Positions 18,082 through 25,776 of a stretch of DNA of 64,000 bases are shown here, piece after piece. A model generated the notes under the pieces. It was given only the letters and a program-made list of their open reading frames with translations. It was not told where the DNA came from and did not search any database. The stretch lies in the NCBI RefSeq assembly GCF_004358165.1, contig NZ_SMTG01000004.1, positions 496,001 to 560,000 on the forward strand, in the 5' to 3' direction. The DNA is from Luteimonas terrae (GTDB taxonomy: Bacteria > Pseudomonadota > Gammaproteobacteria > Xanthomonadales > Xanthomonadaceae). A program made the position numbers and the translations under genes. The stretch's first letter is position 1; each line of letters begins with the position of its first letter.

Positions 18082-18816
18082 TCAGTGATCGACGCAAGAG
18101 CGACCAACCATGAGGACCGAAACGCCAGGCTGCAGCGCCTCTCTCCACTCATAGCGAATGTTGACATGCACCTCGGCCTCGAAGGGCCCGGATGGCCCCT
18201 CAAACACATCGCCGAATGCATCGAAGACTTGGAAGTGGAGAGAGTTGCTATAACGCACAGCCCCAATCACTCCGACAGGGCTCATCGACGTGTATCTGGG
18301 AACCAGTAACTGCAGGCCGTCTCTTGCCTCCTCCACAGTTGCTGCTGGAACGTCATGGAACTCGATCGCTGCGCCCTTGCGCATGCACTTCAACTCTGGA
18401 TCTAGGGATCCGGTGAGTAGATGGTCGTCGCCATGGAGATCCAGCACAGCATTAATCGTTTGTAATTGCCCATGATCTGTTGGTGGCAGCGTTAGTACCG
18501 ACTTGACGTTTGATGGAATCTCGGAGGGCGATGCTATGGTCAGCGCCATCGTTAGCCTTTCAGCGTTGCAGACAGGTGCAACCCAATCCCAGAAGTCCGC
18601 ATTGGATCCAGGAACCAGCACCTCAACGACAACACCCTGCTCTTGATGCACTACGGGATCTCCCTCATGCAGCACGATGCATTGCAGGCGGGGATGTGCA
18701 GCGTCGATCACTGATGGAGGAACAACAGCTTTCTTACCCACAAGAACGCGCCAGATGAGATCTGGCACGCAGGGGCTAGCGGAGTACGGTGCACTTGAAC
18801 CTTGGTAGACACTCAT
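18082..18816 (-). CDS. Hypothetical protein, operon partner
   Basis: 244 residues; no family recognised. Mostly beta-rich soluble composition with VGVIGAVRYSNSLHFQVFDAFGDVF near the C-terminus, suggesting a small binding domain. No signal peptide or membrane segment. The start ATG 18816 overlaps the stop of the upstream gene as ATGA, so the two are cotranslated. It is separated by 316 bases from the DUF6361-PLD-helicase unit on the same strand and may belong to the same transcript. Confidence 0.72.
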   Translation of the reverse strand: MSVYQGSSAPYSASPCVPDLIWRVLVGKKAVVPPSVIDAAHPRLQCIVLHEGDPVVHQEQGVVVEVLVPGSNADFWDWVAPVCNAERLTMALTIASPSEIPSNVKSVLTLPPTDHGQLQTINAVLDLHGDDHLLTGSLDPELKCMRKGAAIEFHDVPAATVEEARDGLQLLVPRYTSMSPVGVIGAVRYSNSLHFQVFDAFGDVFEGPSGPFEAEVHVNIRYEWREALQPGVSVLMVGRSCVDH

Positions 18817-19520
18817 CCAACGATGTCATCGTTGCCGTTGATCTTGTACGTCCCCTTGCCACCACAACGGCTGCAGCTTTCATGCGCTCCATTACATGAG
18901 CACAACTGCTCGCGAACTTCTTGTTTGCGCTTGGCATACGCGATCTTCTTGTCTTCCTCGATGCGGGCCTTGGTTTCAGGCGACAAGTCGCTGTAGACGA
19001 ACTGAAGGTCTGCAAGTTTCTTCTGCAGTTCGGCCATCGCCGCATCAACCTTCTTCTGCTCCACAGCAGACATGGCCTGACGCTCACGTTGGTGTGCCTG
19101 AGCCTTCAGTTCCAACTGCTCTTTTAGATCTTCCATCTGATCTTCCAGATCAAATTTGGCGTCCATGACATCCATGAGTGCAACCTCGTGGTCGTCCTTC
19201 TGCTGATCCAAGAGGCGCGTGTACTTACGCTTGGCACTGCGCTTGCCCTCCCGCATCAGTCCTTCCACCAGACCATCGAGCTCGAAGTATGAGTAGTTGT
19301 GCTTGACCTTGCGCACCAAGGCCTTGCCACCGCATTCGACTGGCATGAAGACATGGACCTCATCTGCCTCGGTCAATTCGATGATCAGGTCACGCAGTTC
19401 TGCGAGCGTTGCAGGTGCCTCTCGCGGAAGCCTCGGCACGGTATCCAACTCAACGTCAAAGCCCACAAAAACGCCGTAGCGCTTGAACACCTTGAGGATG
19501 AACTGCTGCGAAGGATTCAT
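18813..19520 (-). CDS. Coiled-coil protein with DnaJ-type zinc motif
   Basis: 235 residues from ATG 19520, which has AAGGA about nine bases upstream; a GTG at 19547 would add nine residues but lacks one. Residues about 85-200 are heptad-rich coiled coil. The C-terminus has CSC (207, 209) and CSRCGGKGTY (216, 219), resembling half of a DnaJ CxxCxGxG zinc finger. No J-domain is present. It is first gene of the operon facing the XRE regulator, with operator-like dyads between. Function unknown; zinc-dependent oligomer or adaptor is a guess. Confidence 0.75.
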   Translation of the reverse strand: MNPSQQFILKVFKRYGVFVGFDVELDTVPRLPREAPATLAELRDLIIELTEADEVHVFMPVECGGKALVRKVKHNYSYFELDGLVEGLMREGKRSAKRKYTRLLDQQKDDHEVALMDVMDAKFDLEDQMEDLKEQLELKAQAHQRERQAMSAVEQKKVDAAMAELQKKLADLQFVYSDLSPETKARIEEDKKIAYAKRKQEVREQLCSCNGAHESCSRCGGKGTYKINGNDDIVG

Positions 19521-19542
19521 CTGATCGTCCTTTTTCTGAGTT

Positions 19543-19587
19543 GCCACTCAAGTGGCTGAATTGTGATTTTAGATCACACTGTGATCT
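19543..19587. promoter_or_regulatory. Operator-like palindromes in divergent promoter
   Basis: AGATCACA-C-TGTGATCT (19571-19587) is a perfect 8-bp dyad centred about 32 bases before the XRE gene start. A second dyad, GCCACT-CA-AGTGGC, spans 19543-19556 before the opposite gene. Perfect dyads between a regulator and a divergent operon are the usual arrangement for XRE autoregulation. Confidence 0.65.
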
Positions 19588-19611
19588 ATTGTCTAGCGTT
19601 ACACTTCTCCC

Positions 19612-20100
19612 ATGAATTCCGACAACGCCCCCAATCGACCCCAGCAGGCCATCACTTGGCTTGAGATTGTGGGCACCATCCTTCGCCTCCACAGACAGGC
19701 TGCAAACGTCACCCAAGGCGACGTAGCGACAGCCATTGGGGCCGCTGGTCACGGGTCAGTGGCCCGCTTTGAGCGGGGGATTGCTTCTCCGAGCGTGGAG
19801 CAGTTGGCTCAGATCGCGCAGTGCTGTCGGACCTCCCCCAGTGCCTTCATGAGGGACGCGGACGGGGCACGGCTGCTTCTAGAGCGCCTAGGAGTGCGCA
19901 TCACTGACACTAGGCGTGAGATGGATGCCTTGATAGAGGCCGGCGGCTACTCGCGTGATCGATCTGTGCTGGATCACGTCAATCGCTACATCGATGGCTA
20001 CCACGGCCGCGCTGATGAACGAGCCACCGCGATCCAGTTGATTAGAGAAGCCTCAAGGGGCTTTCATCTTGAAGACTATCGAGGTGACGTGCCGTGGTAG
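19612..20100 (+). CDS. XRE-family HTH regulator
   Basis: 162 residues. The HTH covers about 17-72: IVGTILRLHRQAANVTQGDVA, then GSVARFERGIASPSVEQLAQIA, the classic XRE pattern. The C-terminal half (LLLERLGVRITDTRREMDALI and following) is helical and may sense a ligand or partner. It is divergent from the zinc coiled-coil gene with palindromic operators between, so it probably represses both directions. Its stop overlaps the next gene. Confidence 0.85.
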   Translation: MNSDNAPNRPQQAITWLEIVGTILRLHRQAANVTQGDVATAIGAAGHGSVARFERGIASPSVEQLAQIAQCCRTSPSAFMRDADGARLLLERLGVRITDTRREMDALIEAGGYSRDRSVLDHVNRYIDGYHGRADERATAIQLIREASRGFHLEDYRGDVPW

Positions 20101-20465
20101 ACGATGACCCTGCTCATACGGAGTGGCTCTCAAGCCTCAGGAGTGCACACCCTACCCTCGTGACAGATCAGACCATTGAAGCGAGCCAGTACATCCTCCC
20201 AAGCGGATGGCGCCTGGTTGTCGAGGAGACGATTGACGCTATCGCAATGCAGTCGATCCGATCTCAGACGATCGAACAGATCAAGGAGAAGTTTGGTGTT
20301 CTGCACGTCAGCCTGAGCATCCGTAACCCAGGCACGCAGGCACTGATTGAGTGTGCACGAGCGAAGGCATCAGTCACGTGCGGATCCTGTGGTGGATCAG
20401 CACCACCTAACGAGTTCGATACCCCAACCTGCTTGAAAAGTCGCATTACCAAGGTCAATGCATGA
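20094..20465 (+). CDS. Hypothetical protein with possible zinc-binding cysteines
   Basis: 123 residues from GTG 20094, overlapping the XRE stop by 7 bases. The middle is an alpha/beta segment; the C-terminus has TCGSCGG and a later Cys that could bind metal. No family recognised. The overlap with the regulator and with the next small gene (ATGA) argues that it is real and cotranscribed. Confidence 0.65.
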   Translation: MVDDDPAHTEWLSSLRSAHPTLVTDQTIEASQYILPSGWRLVVEETIDAIAMQSIRSQTIEQIKEKFGVLHVSLSIRNPGTQALIECARAKASVTCGSCGGSAPPNEFDTPTCLKSRITKVNA

Positions 20466-20653
20466 ACTTCTTCAGATGGCTGTCATCCCTCTTCCACAGA
20501 GAATCGGTGGAAGCTCCCCCTGACAACCGCCGCCAAACCTCGATTGCATGCCGTTACATTGAAACCGAAGAGGATTTGATTAGAGTGCTAAACGCTATTG
20601 AGGCAGAGACTCGCAGGCAAGAAGCCCTTCAGCACAGAGAAGATCGCCAATGA
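20462..20653 (+). CDS. Small hypothetical protein
   Basis: 63 residues starting at ATG 20462 inside the previous gene's stop (ATGA). The N-terminus (MNFFRWLSSLFHRE) is an amphipathic, possibly membrane-binding helix; the rest is charged and helical (EEDLIRVLNAIEAETRRQEA). Third gene of the XRE transcript. Function unknown. Confidence 0.6.
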   Translation: MNFFRWLSSLFHRESVEAPPDNRRQTSIACRYIETEEDLIRVLNAIEAETRRQEALQHREDRQ

Positions 20654-21330
20654 TTAGGCAGCAGTTCCCCGTCCGCTCCGCCTCACTGCGCTTCATTAAG
20701 CTCGGCCGTTAGGATTCATGGGAAGGTTGCGCAAAGAAAGATTGAGCTTGTCCGACACGCCTGCGGCTTTGACAGCGGCGACGACTCAGACGCAGCACGG
20801 CATTCCGATGCTGGGTCAAGTAGATCCACTGGTAGTTTTTTTTCGTGACTCGCCAGTCCGGAGCCGCCGGCCAATTGCCCGGGACTCTGCTTTTCAGCCA
20901 GATGCCCTTCGATGCGCGCGAAGTTCTGCGGCCGACTGCTTTCGTATGCGGGTAGCCATTGACTCAGCCGCCGCGAATGCCATGAGTCACAACTGCCGTT
21001 AGTTGCGTTACGGCGCTGCTCACTACTGACCGTGATCGGTGCGCGTTCGAGCGGAGTAACAGAACGTCCGCATTGGTTGAGAAACCGCTCCCCTACCCTC
21101 GATAAATTTCCCTAATGCCTACCCTGCTCTGTCCCGAGTCACCACTCCTGAGCTGGTCCTGATTCGCTTGATCCCGAACGCGCTGCACTCTCGGCATCCA
21201 CGTGCTCAATCGCGTGCCACTTCTTCCGAGTCCCGACCGCTGCGTCGCTCTGAAATCCCGGGCTTGCCGAGATCGCCTTCCATGCCTTACATCTGATGAG
21301 TCCAACCACATTGCTATGGAAAGCGACGCC
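20654..21330. other. Intergenic region, decayed
   Basis: 677 bases without a supported gene. The first 60 bases end in AAGCTCGGCCGTTAGG, resembling the 3' half of an integron attC site, but no matching 5' half is visible. A 94-codon frame at 20718-21002 looks like random GC-rich sequence. The promoter for the ribonucleotide reductase gene must be here; no cobalamin riboswitch features were recognised. Confidence 0.4.
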
Positions 21331-22974
21331 ATGAGTCGACCGAATTGCCTCGTTCCCGATCTGCCTGTCTGGGCGTTGGACAATCCGTACCTGCAGGCGC
21401 TGAAGCCCCGCTTCTTCGCGCGCCCGGCGGAGGGGGTGTGGGGCGAAATCCCCAAGCGGGTGCAGCGTCTTTTCGTCGAAGTTGAGCGCCGGTACACGTC
21501 GACGGACCGGGCGGAGGCACTGGGTGAGACACTGCGAGCACTCGTCCACGATGGCGCGTTCTTCCCTAATAGCCCGGCGATGATGAACAGCGAACAGGAG
21601 AGCCGGGTCAACCTGTTTGCCTGCCACGTTCTTTCGCCACCGATTGAAACGGGGGGATTCGAGGTCGCTCGGACGATTCACGACGGGTGCGGCGGTATCG
21701 GCTACGACCTGACTGCACTCGAGGACCCCGTGTCCCTGACCGAGGTAATCGAGCGGGAGACTACCGCGCTCAATCCGGGTAGAAAGCGTAAGGCGCACAG
21801 CGCCGTGACGGTGGACGCCCTCCATCCCCGCTGCGATGCGTTCATCGAGCTGGCCGGACGCCTATCAGTCACGCATACCAACGTCGAGCTGACCGATGCG
21901 TTCTTCGCGTTGCTCGCGGCAGGCGATGACGAAGCAGTGCGACGGTGGGGCACGATCTGCGACTCCATCGCGGCGACAGGCACCCCGTCGATCGCCTTCG
22001 CTGGCCAGAAGGCAGCGCGGTCGCCCAATGGCGAGCGCCTGGTGCTCAATCTCTGCGGCGAGACGCCACTCCGCGAGAACGAATCGTCGCTCGTGGGCAC
22101 GCTCAACCTCGCCCGGTTCGTCTCAAGCGGCCACTTTGACGTCGCGCGCTTCATTCGCGCCGCGAGAATCGGCGTCCGGTGCCTCGACAACATGCATGAC
22201 CTACAGCGGCATGCCTCTCCCATAGTCGCGGAGCGTTGCGCGCAGGGCCGCAAGATCGGTCTCGGCGTCATGGGGTATGCCGATGCGCTGCTGGAGCTGG
22301 GTATCCGGTACGGCTCGGAGGATGCTCTGGCTTTTGCGCGTACCGTCATGGGACGGCTGTCCCAGGTCGCCTACGCGGAGAGCGAGGCGCTCGCGCGCGA
22401 GCGCGGCTCCTGCGACCCCTCGCTGCAAGGCGGGGATGGGCGGCCGCCTCGGCGCAATGCCGCGCTCTTGGCGATCGCCGCCAATGGCACGCTGGGCCTG
22501 CTCGCGAACGTGACCGGAGGAATGGAGCCGATGTTCGGTCTATACACCCGCCAGATGGTCGAGGACGCCGAAGCGACTTGCCAGCTCCAACCCAGCCTCG
22601 CGCGGGCGCTGCGTGCAGCCGGCTTCGATGAGGACGGCGTCGTGCGCGTCGCGGAGCTGCTGGCCGCTGGCATGAGCCTGGGTGACATCGATGGTGTACC
22701 CGAGAGAATCCGAAACACCGCGGTCTGTGCGCACGAACTCGCATTCCAAGCCCATATCCGGACCCAAGCCACGTTCCAGGCATTCATGGATGGCGGCATC
22801 TCAAAGACGATCAACCTGCCCCGGTCCAGCACGGCCGCGGACGTTGCGACTGCCGTCCTGACGGCGCGTGATGAGGGGTGCATCGGGATTTCGCTGTACC
22901 GGGATGGCAGCGTCGTGGGCCAGCCGTCGCAGGCGCTCGGCGCCGATCAGGCCGTAGGTGCCGTGACCGCATGA
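21331..22974 (+). CDS. Class II (B12-dependent) ribonucleotide reductase-like protein
   Basis: 547 residues from ATG 21331 (GGAAAG about eight bases upstream; ATG 21316 also possible). NrdJ-family landmarks occur in order: FFPNSPAMMN, FACHVLS (redox Cys), GCGGIGYDL, LNLCGETPL (thiyl Cys and Glu), GVMGYADALLEL, RRNAALLAIAANGT, GGMEPMFG and SKTINLP followed by GCIGISLYRDGS. Family members reduce ribonucleotides using adenosylcobalamin. It is shorter than most NrdJ, and no cysteine follows GISLYRDGS, so the usual C-terminal reducing Cys pair seems missing. It overlaps a kinase gene as ATGA. It may be phage-derived. Confidence 0.85.
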   Translation: MSRPNCLVPDLPVWALDNPYLQALKPRFFARPAEGVWGEIPKRVQRLFVEVERRYTSTDRAEALGETLRALVHDGAFFPNSPAMMNSEQESRVNLFACHVLSPPIETGGFEVARTIHDGCGGIGYDLTALEDPVSLTEVIERETTALNPGRKRKAHSAVTVDALHPRCDAFIELAGRLSVTHTNVELTDAFFALLAAGDDEAVRRWGTICDSIAATGTPSIAFAGQKAARSPNGERLVLNLCGETPLRENESSLVGTLNLARFVSSGHFDVARFIRAARIGVRCLDNMHDLQRHASPIVAERCAQGRKIGLGVMGYADALLELGIRYGSEDALAFARTVMGRLSQVAYAESEALARERGSCDPSLQGGDGRPPRRNAALLAIAANGTLGLLANVTGGMEPMFGLYTRQMVEDAEATCQLQPSLARALRAAGFDEDGVVRVAELLAAGMSLGDIDGVPERIRNTAVCAHELAFQAHIRTQATFQAFMDGGISKTINLPRSSTAADVATAVLTARDEGCIGISLYRDGSVVGQPSQALGADQAVGAVTA

Positions 22975-23600
22975 CGGTCTCGAGCGTGCGCACTGCGACG
23001 TTTATCTGCTTCGACGGCCCAAAGGGCGTTGGCAAAACCACGCTTCTCAACGCGGTGGCATCTGCACTGCGCGACGGCGGACGCAGATGCGTCACGTGGA
23101 CGGAGAAGGACTTGGATCCGTACCGCGAGGCGACCCGCCAGTCGCTTCAGGCGTTTCGCGCCTCGCCCAGCCCGGCCGTCGAGCTCGCCATCTGCGAGCA
23201 ACTGGCACGTGGAAGGGCCTGGATCTCTCGAGAGGTCTTGGCGAGCGCCGCCGATAGCAGCGTGGTGCTGATGGACCGATGGTATCCATCGGACGCGGCC
23301 TTCAGGCGAATGGTTCCGTTCGAGGACGTGCTGCGGATCAATGCGCAGCTCGGCGTACGGCGTCCTGACGTCGTCGTGGCCGCCACCTGCCCGCCTGAGG
23401 TGTCATGGGACCGGGCGCATGTGCGCACGCGTGGACTCGACAGCCTGGTGGTCACCAACTTCGACGAGCACGCCGCAACGACCGGCGCCTTCGATCGGGC
23501 GGCAGGAGTCCACGGATGGCTGCGCTGCGATACTCGTCGCTCCGTGGAGCAGTGTGCTGCCGATGTCCTCGCCGGGCTGGGTGGATTCCGCGAGACCTGA
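22971..23600 (+). CDS. Thymidylate kinase-like P-loop protein
   Basis: 209 residues from ATG 22971, overlapping the reductase stop by 4 bases. Walker A is FDGPKGVGKTTLL (about 14-26). DRWYPSDAAFR resembles the DRY...S..AY motif of dTMP kinases, and TCPPEVSWDRAHVRTRG may form the lid. The family phosphorylates dTMP to dTDP. Coupled to a ribonucleotide reductase, it points to dNTP supply or sensing. Substrate not certain; it could be another deoxynucleoside monophosphate. Confidence 0.78.
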   Translation: MTVSSVRTATFICFDGPKGVGKTTLLNAVASALRDGGRRCVTWTEKDLDPYREATRQSLQAFRASPSPAVELAICEQLARGRAWISREVLASAADSSVVLMDRWYPSDAAFRRMVPFEDVLRINAQLGVRRPDVVVAATCPPEVSWDRAHVRTRGLDSLVVTNFDEHAATTGAFDRAAGVHGWLRCDTRRSVEQCAADVLAGLGGFRET

Positions 23601-24034
23601 GGTTCGCTCGATGGCGGCGAGCGCTTGGGGCGCTCTAATGTCCAGCGAGGGTTCCGCGGCCACGATGCCGGCAGGCTGTGGCGCCCTATCCCGTGGTGCG
23701 CGGAAGTGCTAGGACGCGGTCCCTCCAAGAGGGCGATGGCCGTGCCGTCGAGGCACGCGGCATTGAGAACGACTGCGTCGCGGCAGAGCCCGCACGGCGG
23801 CGCGAGGTCGGATGACAGTCCGTACTAAACGTGGCGCCGTACGGCGGTCGCGAACGGCGGGTATTTGTAGGCGGTCGCCTTGTATCGACCCACGCTGCGT
23901 CAGACCTATTGGGGAATAGATGTGCACTGAAGTGTGCCGATTGTAGGATAGGTTCTACTTAAGTGGGCCAGAATCGGTTTGTAGAAGCGGCGCTAGCGGC
24001 GATAGTGGCTCCACCCAAGCCAAGCGCGACCGCG
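23601..24034. other. Intergenic region upstream of XRE regulator
   Basis: 434 bases, GC-rich at first and AT-rich over the last 100. TGTAGGATAGGTTCTAC near 23943-23959 is an imperfect dyad and may be the XRE operator. An upstream GTG at 23963 could be the regulator's start. No other gene was seen. Confidence 0.4.
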
Positions 24035-24655
24035 ATGACCAAAGCCCGCTCCCCCCTACAGACCGAAGTCGCAGCCTCCTTCGTCCGGACGGTCCTGCGG
24101 ATCAGTAATGCCCGCCCCATCGTTCGGGGTGAGGGGCGACGCCGGGTCAGCCAACGTGACATGGCGCGGGCTCTGGGGCCGGGCAAGCTCTCCCGGTCCG
24201 GCATCGCAAAGCTGATGACCGACGAAGCCGAAGCGAACCCAACCTTGAACACGATCTGCCAGATCGCCGAGGTGCTCGGCGTCCCACCGGCCTATCTGCT
24301 CATGCGAGATGTCGACTGGGAATTGCTCGCCCAAGCGATCGATGACTACGAGGCCCACGCGAAAAAGCCGACGGTGATGCAGCTCGCGGCGCGTATCGCA
24401 CAGGACCCGGACCACAGCGCGTTCAACAGTGTTGTGCACGGCCGTCAGGTTGCCGAGACGGTGCTCGAGATCTCAGAGCCCGCGAGCGGCGATCCGCTCA
24501 TTCGCGAGCCCTACGACGAGCGCATGGATCACATCGGCGCCGCTTGCGCGGCGCCGCCCCTACACCGGATTCACCTCAATCGCCCCGGCCTCGTGGCCCT
24601 GCTTCTCACCATCTGTGCACGCATGGGCAGTGCCTTCCGAACCACTTCTCCCTGA
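24035..24655 (+). CDS. XRE-family HTH regulator
   Basis: 206 residues from ATG 24035, or 230 from GTG 23963; neither has a clear ribosome binding site. The HTH reads VSQRDMARALGPGKLSRSGIAKLMTDEAEANPTLNTICQIAEVLGVPPAYLL, with a longer than usual turn. C-terminal region unassigned. It ends 25 bases before the YaaW-like gene on the same strand, so it probably leads and controls that operon. Confidence 0.75.
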   Translation: MTKARSPLQTEVAASFVRTVLRISNARPIVRGEGRRRVSQRDMARALGPGKLSRSGIAKLMTDEAEANPTLNTICQIAEVLGVPPAYLLMRDVDWELLAQAIDDYEAHAKKPTVMQLAARIAQDPDHSAFNSVVHGRQVAETVLEISEPASGDPLIREPYDERMDHIGAACAAPPLHRIHLNRPGLVALLLTICARMGSAFRTTSP

Positions 24656-24680
24656 TCACATCAACACGAGTGACCCGACC

Positions 24681-25559
24681 ATGGATGCCCATCTGATTCA
24701 GCACACCACCGATCTCAATCTACTGCTGCACGAGGCACTCCCGGATGACCTCGACATCCTGGTGGACTACGTGACCGACCGCGGGAAAGGCCGCCTCGCC
24801 TTGGATGGAACCATCTGCAAGGTCCTCGTCCGGGCGAAGCAGACCCAGAGTTACGGGCCGAACGAACGCGCGGCTCTGGCGAACGAAATCCTTGAGTTCG
24901 GCGGCAACACGCTCGGCAATGCATTCCGCCGCGTGCGCTCCAGCCTGCCCTTCATCTCCGACAGCGGGGGCGCTGCTGCCTCCGGCACGGTGCCCTACGA
25001 CGAGATCGTCGGAGACGTCGCGAGCCACCTCGGCGTCAAGGTCTCGAAGGGCTCGCCGATCGCCATTGTCGAGGAAGGGATCCTGCGCAAGATGATGGGC
25101 GATGCGGTGCAGAAGATGACCGATGCGCAGCGCCACGAGGTGGAGGTCGCCCTAGGCTTGGGTACCTCTGCGGTATCCCAAGCGGCATTGATCGTGCTGC
25201 TGCAGACCGGGCGCATGGGCGGGTTCGCCACTTACAAGATGGCGGCGATGGTGGCCAACGCCTCGGCACGGGCCCTGCTCGGACGGGGTCTGCCGCTCGC
25301 CGTGAACTCCGCGCTCAGTCGCACGGTCGGCGTCGCGCTGGGACCGATCGGCTGGGCCCTCATGGCGGCCTGGACGTTGGCCGACTTGTCCAGCCCGGCC
25401 TATCGCGTGACTGTGCCCTGCGTGGTCCACATCGCCTACCTGCGAACCCGGATGCTGGCGGAGGCGAAGTACATCGAGTGTCCGGCCTGCCACGACATGA
25501 TCGAACGCACGGCGCGCTTCTGCTCCAGCTGCGGTGCCGCCCAAGGGGGGAACGCCTGA
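24681..25559 (+). CDS. YaaW-family protein with C-terminal zinc ribbon
   Basis: 292 residues. Matches the E. coli YaaW family (about 237 residues) in the N-terminal LDILVDYVTDRGKGRL segment, the EFGGNTLGNAFR motif (about 73-84) and the AYRVTVPCVVHIAYLR signature (about 240-255). Residues about 170-235 are hydrophobic and may contact membrane. An added C-terminal zinc ribbon, CPACHDMIERTARFCSSCG, is not in YaaW itself. YaaW has no established biochemical role. The stop overlaps the next start, and position between a regulator and a nuclease-like membrane protein suggests a sensor or immunity role (inference). Confidence 0.8.
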   Translation: MDAHLIQHTTDLNLLLHEALPDDLDILVDYVTDRGKGRLALDGTICKVLVRAKQTQSYGPNERAALANEILEFGGNTLGNAFRRVRSSLPFISDSGGAAASGTVPYDEIVGDVASHLGVKVSKGSPIAIVEEGILRKMMGDAVQKMTDAQRHEVEVALGLGTSAVSQAALIVLLQTGRMGGFATYKMAAMVANASARALLGRGLPLAVNSALSRTVGVALGPIGWALMAAWTLADLSSPAYRVTVPCVVHIAYLRTRMLAEAKYIECPACHDMIERTARFCSSCGAAQGGNA

Positions 25560-25696
25560 TGTTCCCGTTGCCGTCTGACTACCTCAAGACTTTTGTCATC
25601 GCGTTCGCCGCCGGCGCCGCTGCAACCGTCGCGAGCGCGGCCTTCGGTCGGCTCATGTACACCCTCGGGCGAAACGCCGGATCCCCGGCCCGATAG
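25559..25696 (+). CDS. 45-residue single-pass membrane peptide
   Basis: ATG 25559 overlaps the TGA of the YaaW-like gene by one base (TGATG), so it is translationally coupled. The sequence has one helix, TFVIAFAAGAAATVASAAFG, with Ala/Gly small-residue packing, then a short positive tail (GRNAGSPAR). No known family. The tight coupling and convincing membrane helix support it despite its size. Confidence 0.68.
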   Translation: MFPLPSDYLKTFVIAFAAGAAATVASAAFGRLMYTLGRNAGSPAR

Positions 25697-25776
25697 CCCA
25701 TCGGCGGCGTAGGTCGCCTTCCCACACCCACTACCCGCAACGCCGGTCGACTTCCCGACCGGTGAAAGGAGAGCTC

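Noticed and set aside
20655-20713. Integron attC-like sequence ending AAGCTCGGCCGTTAGG
   Set aside because: The 3' half resembles attC, but no complementary RYYYAAC 5' half or cassette array is present, and no integron integrase was seen.
20718-21002. A 94-codon plus-strand frame
   Set aside because: Lacks ribosome binding site, has random-looking composition, and lies in a decayed region.
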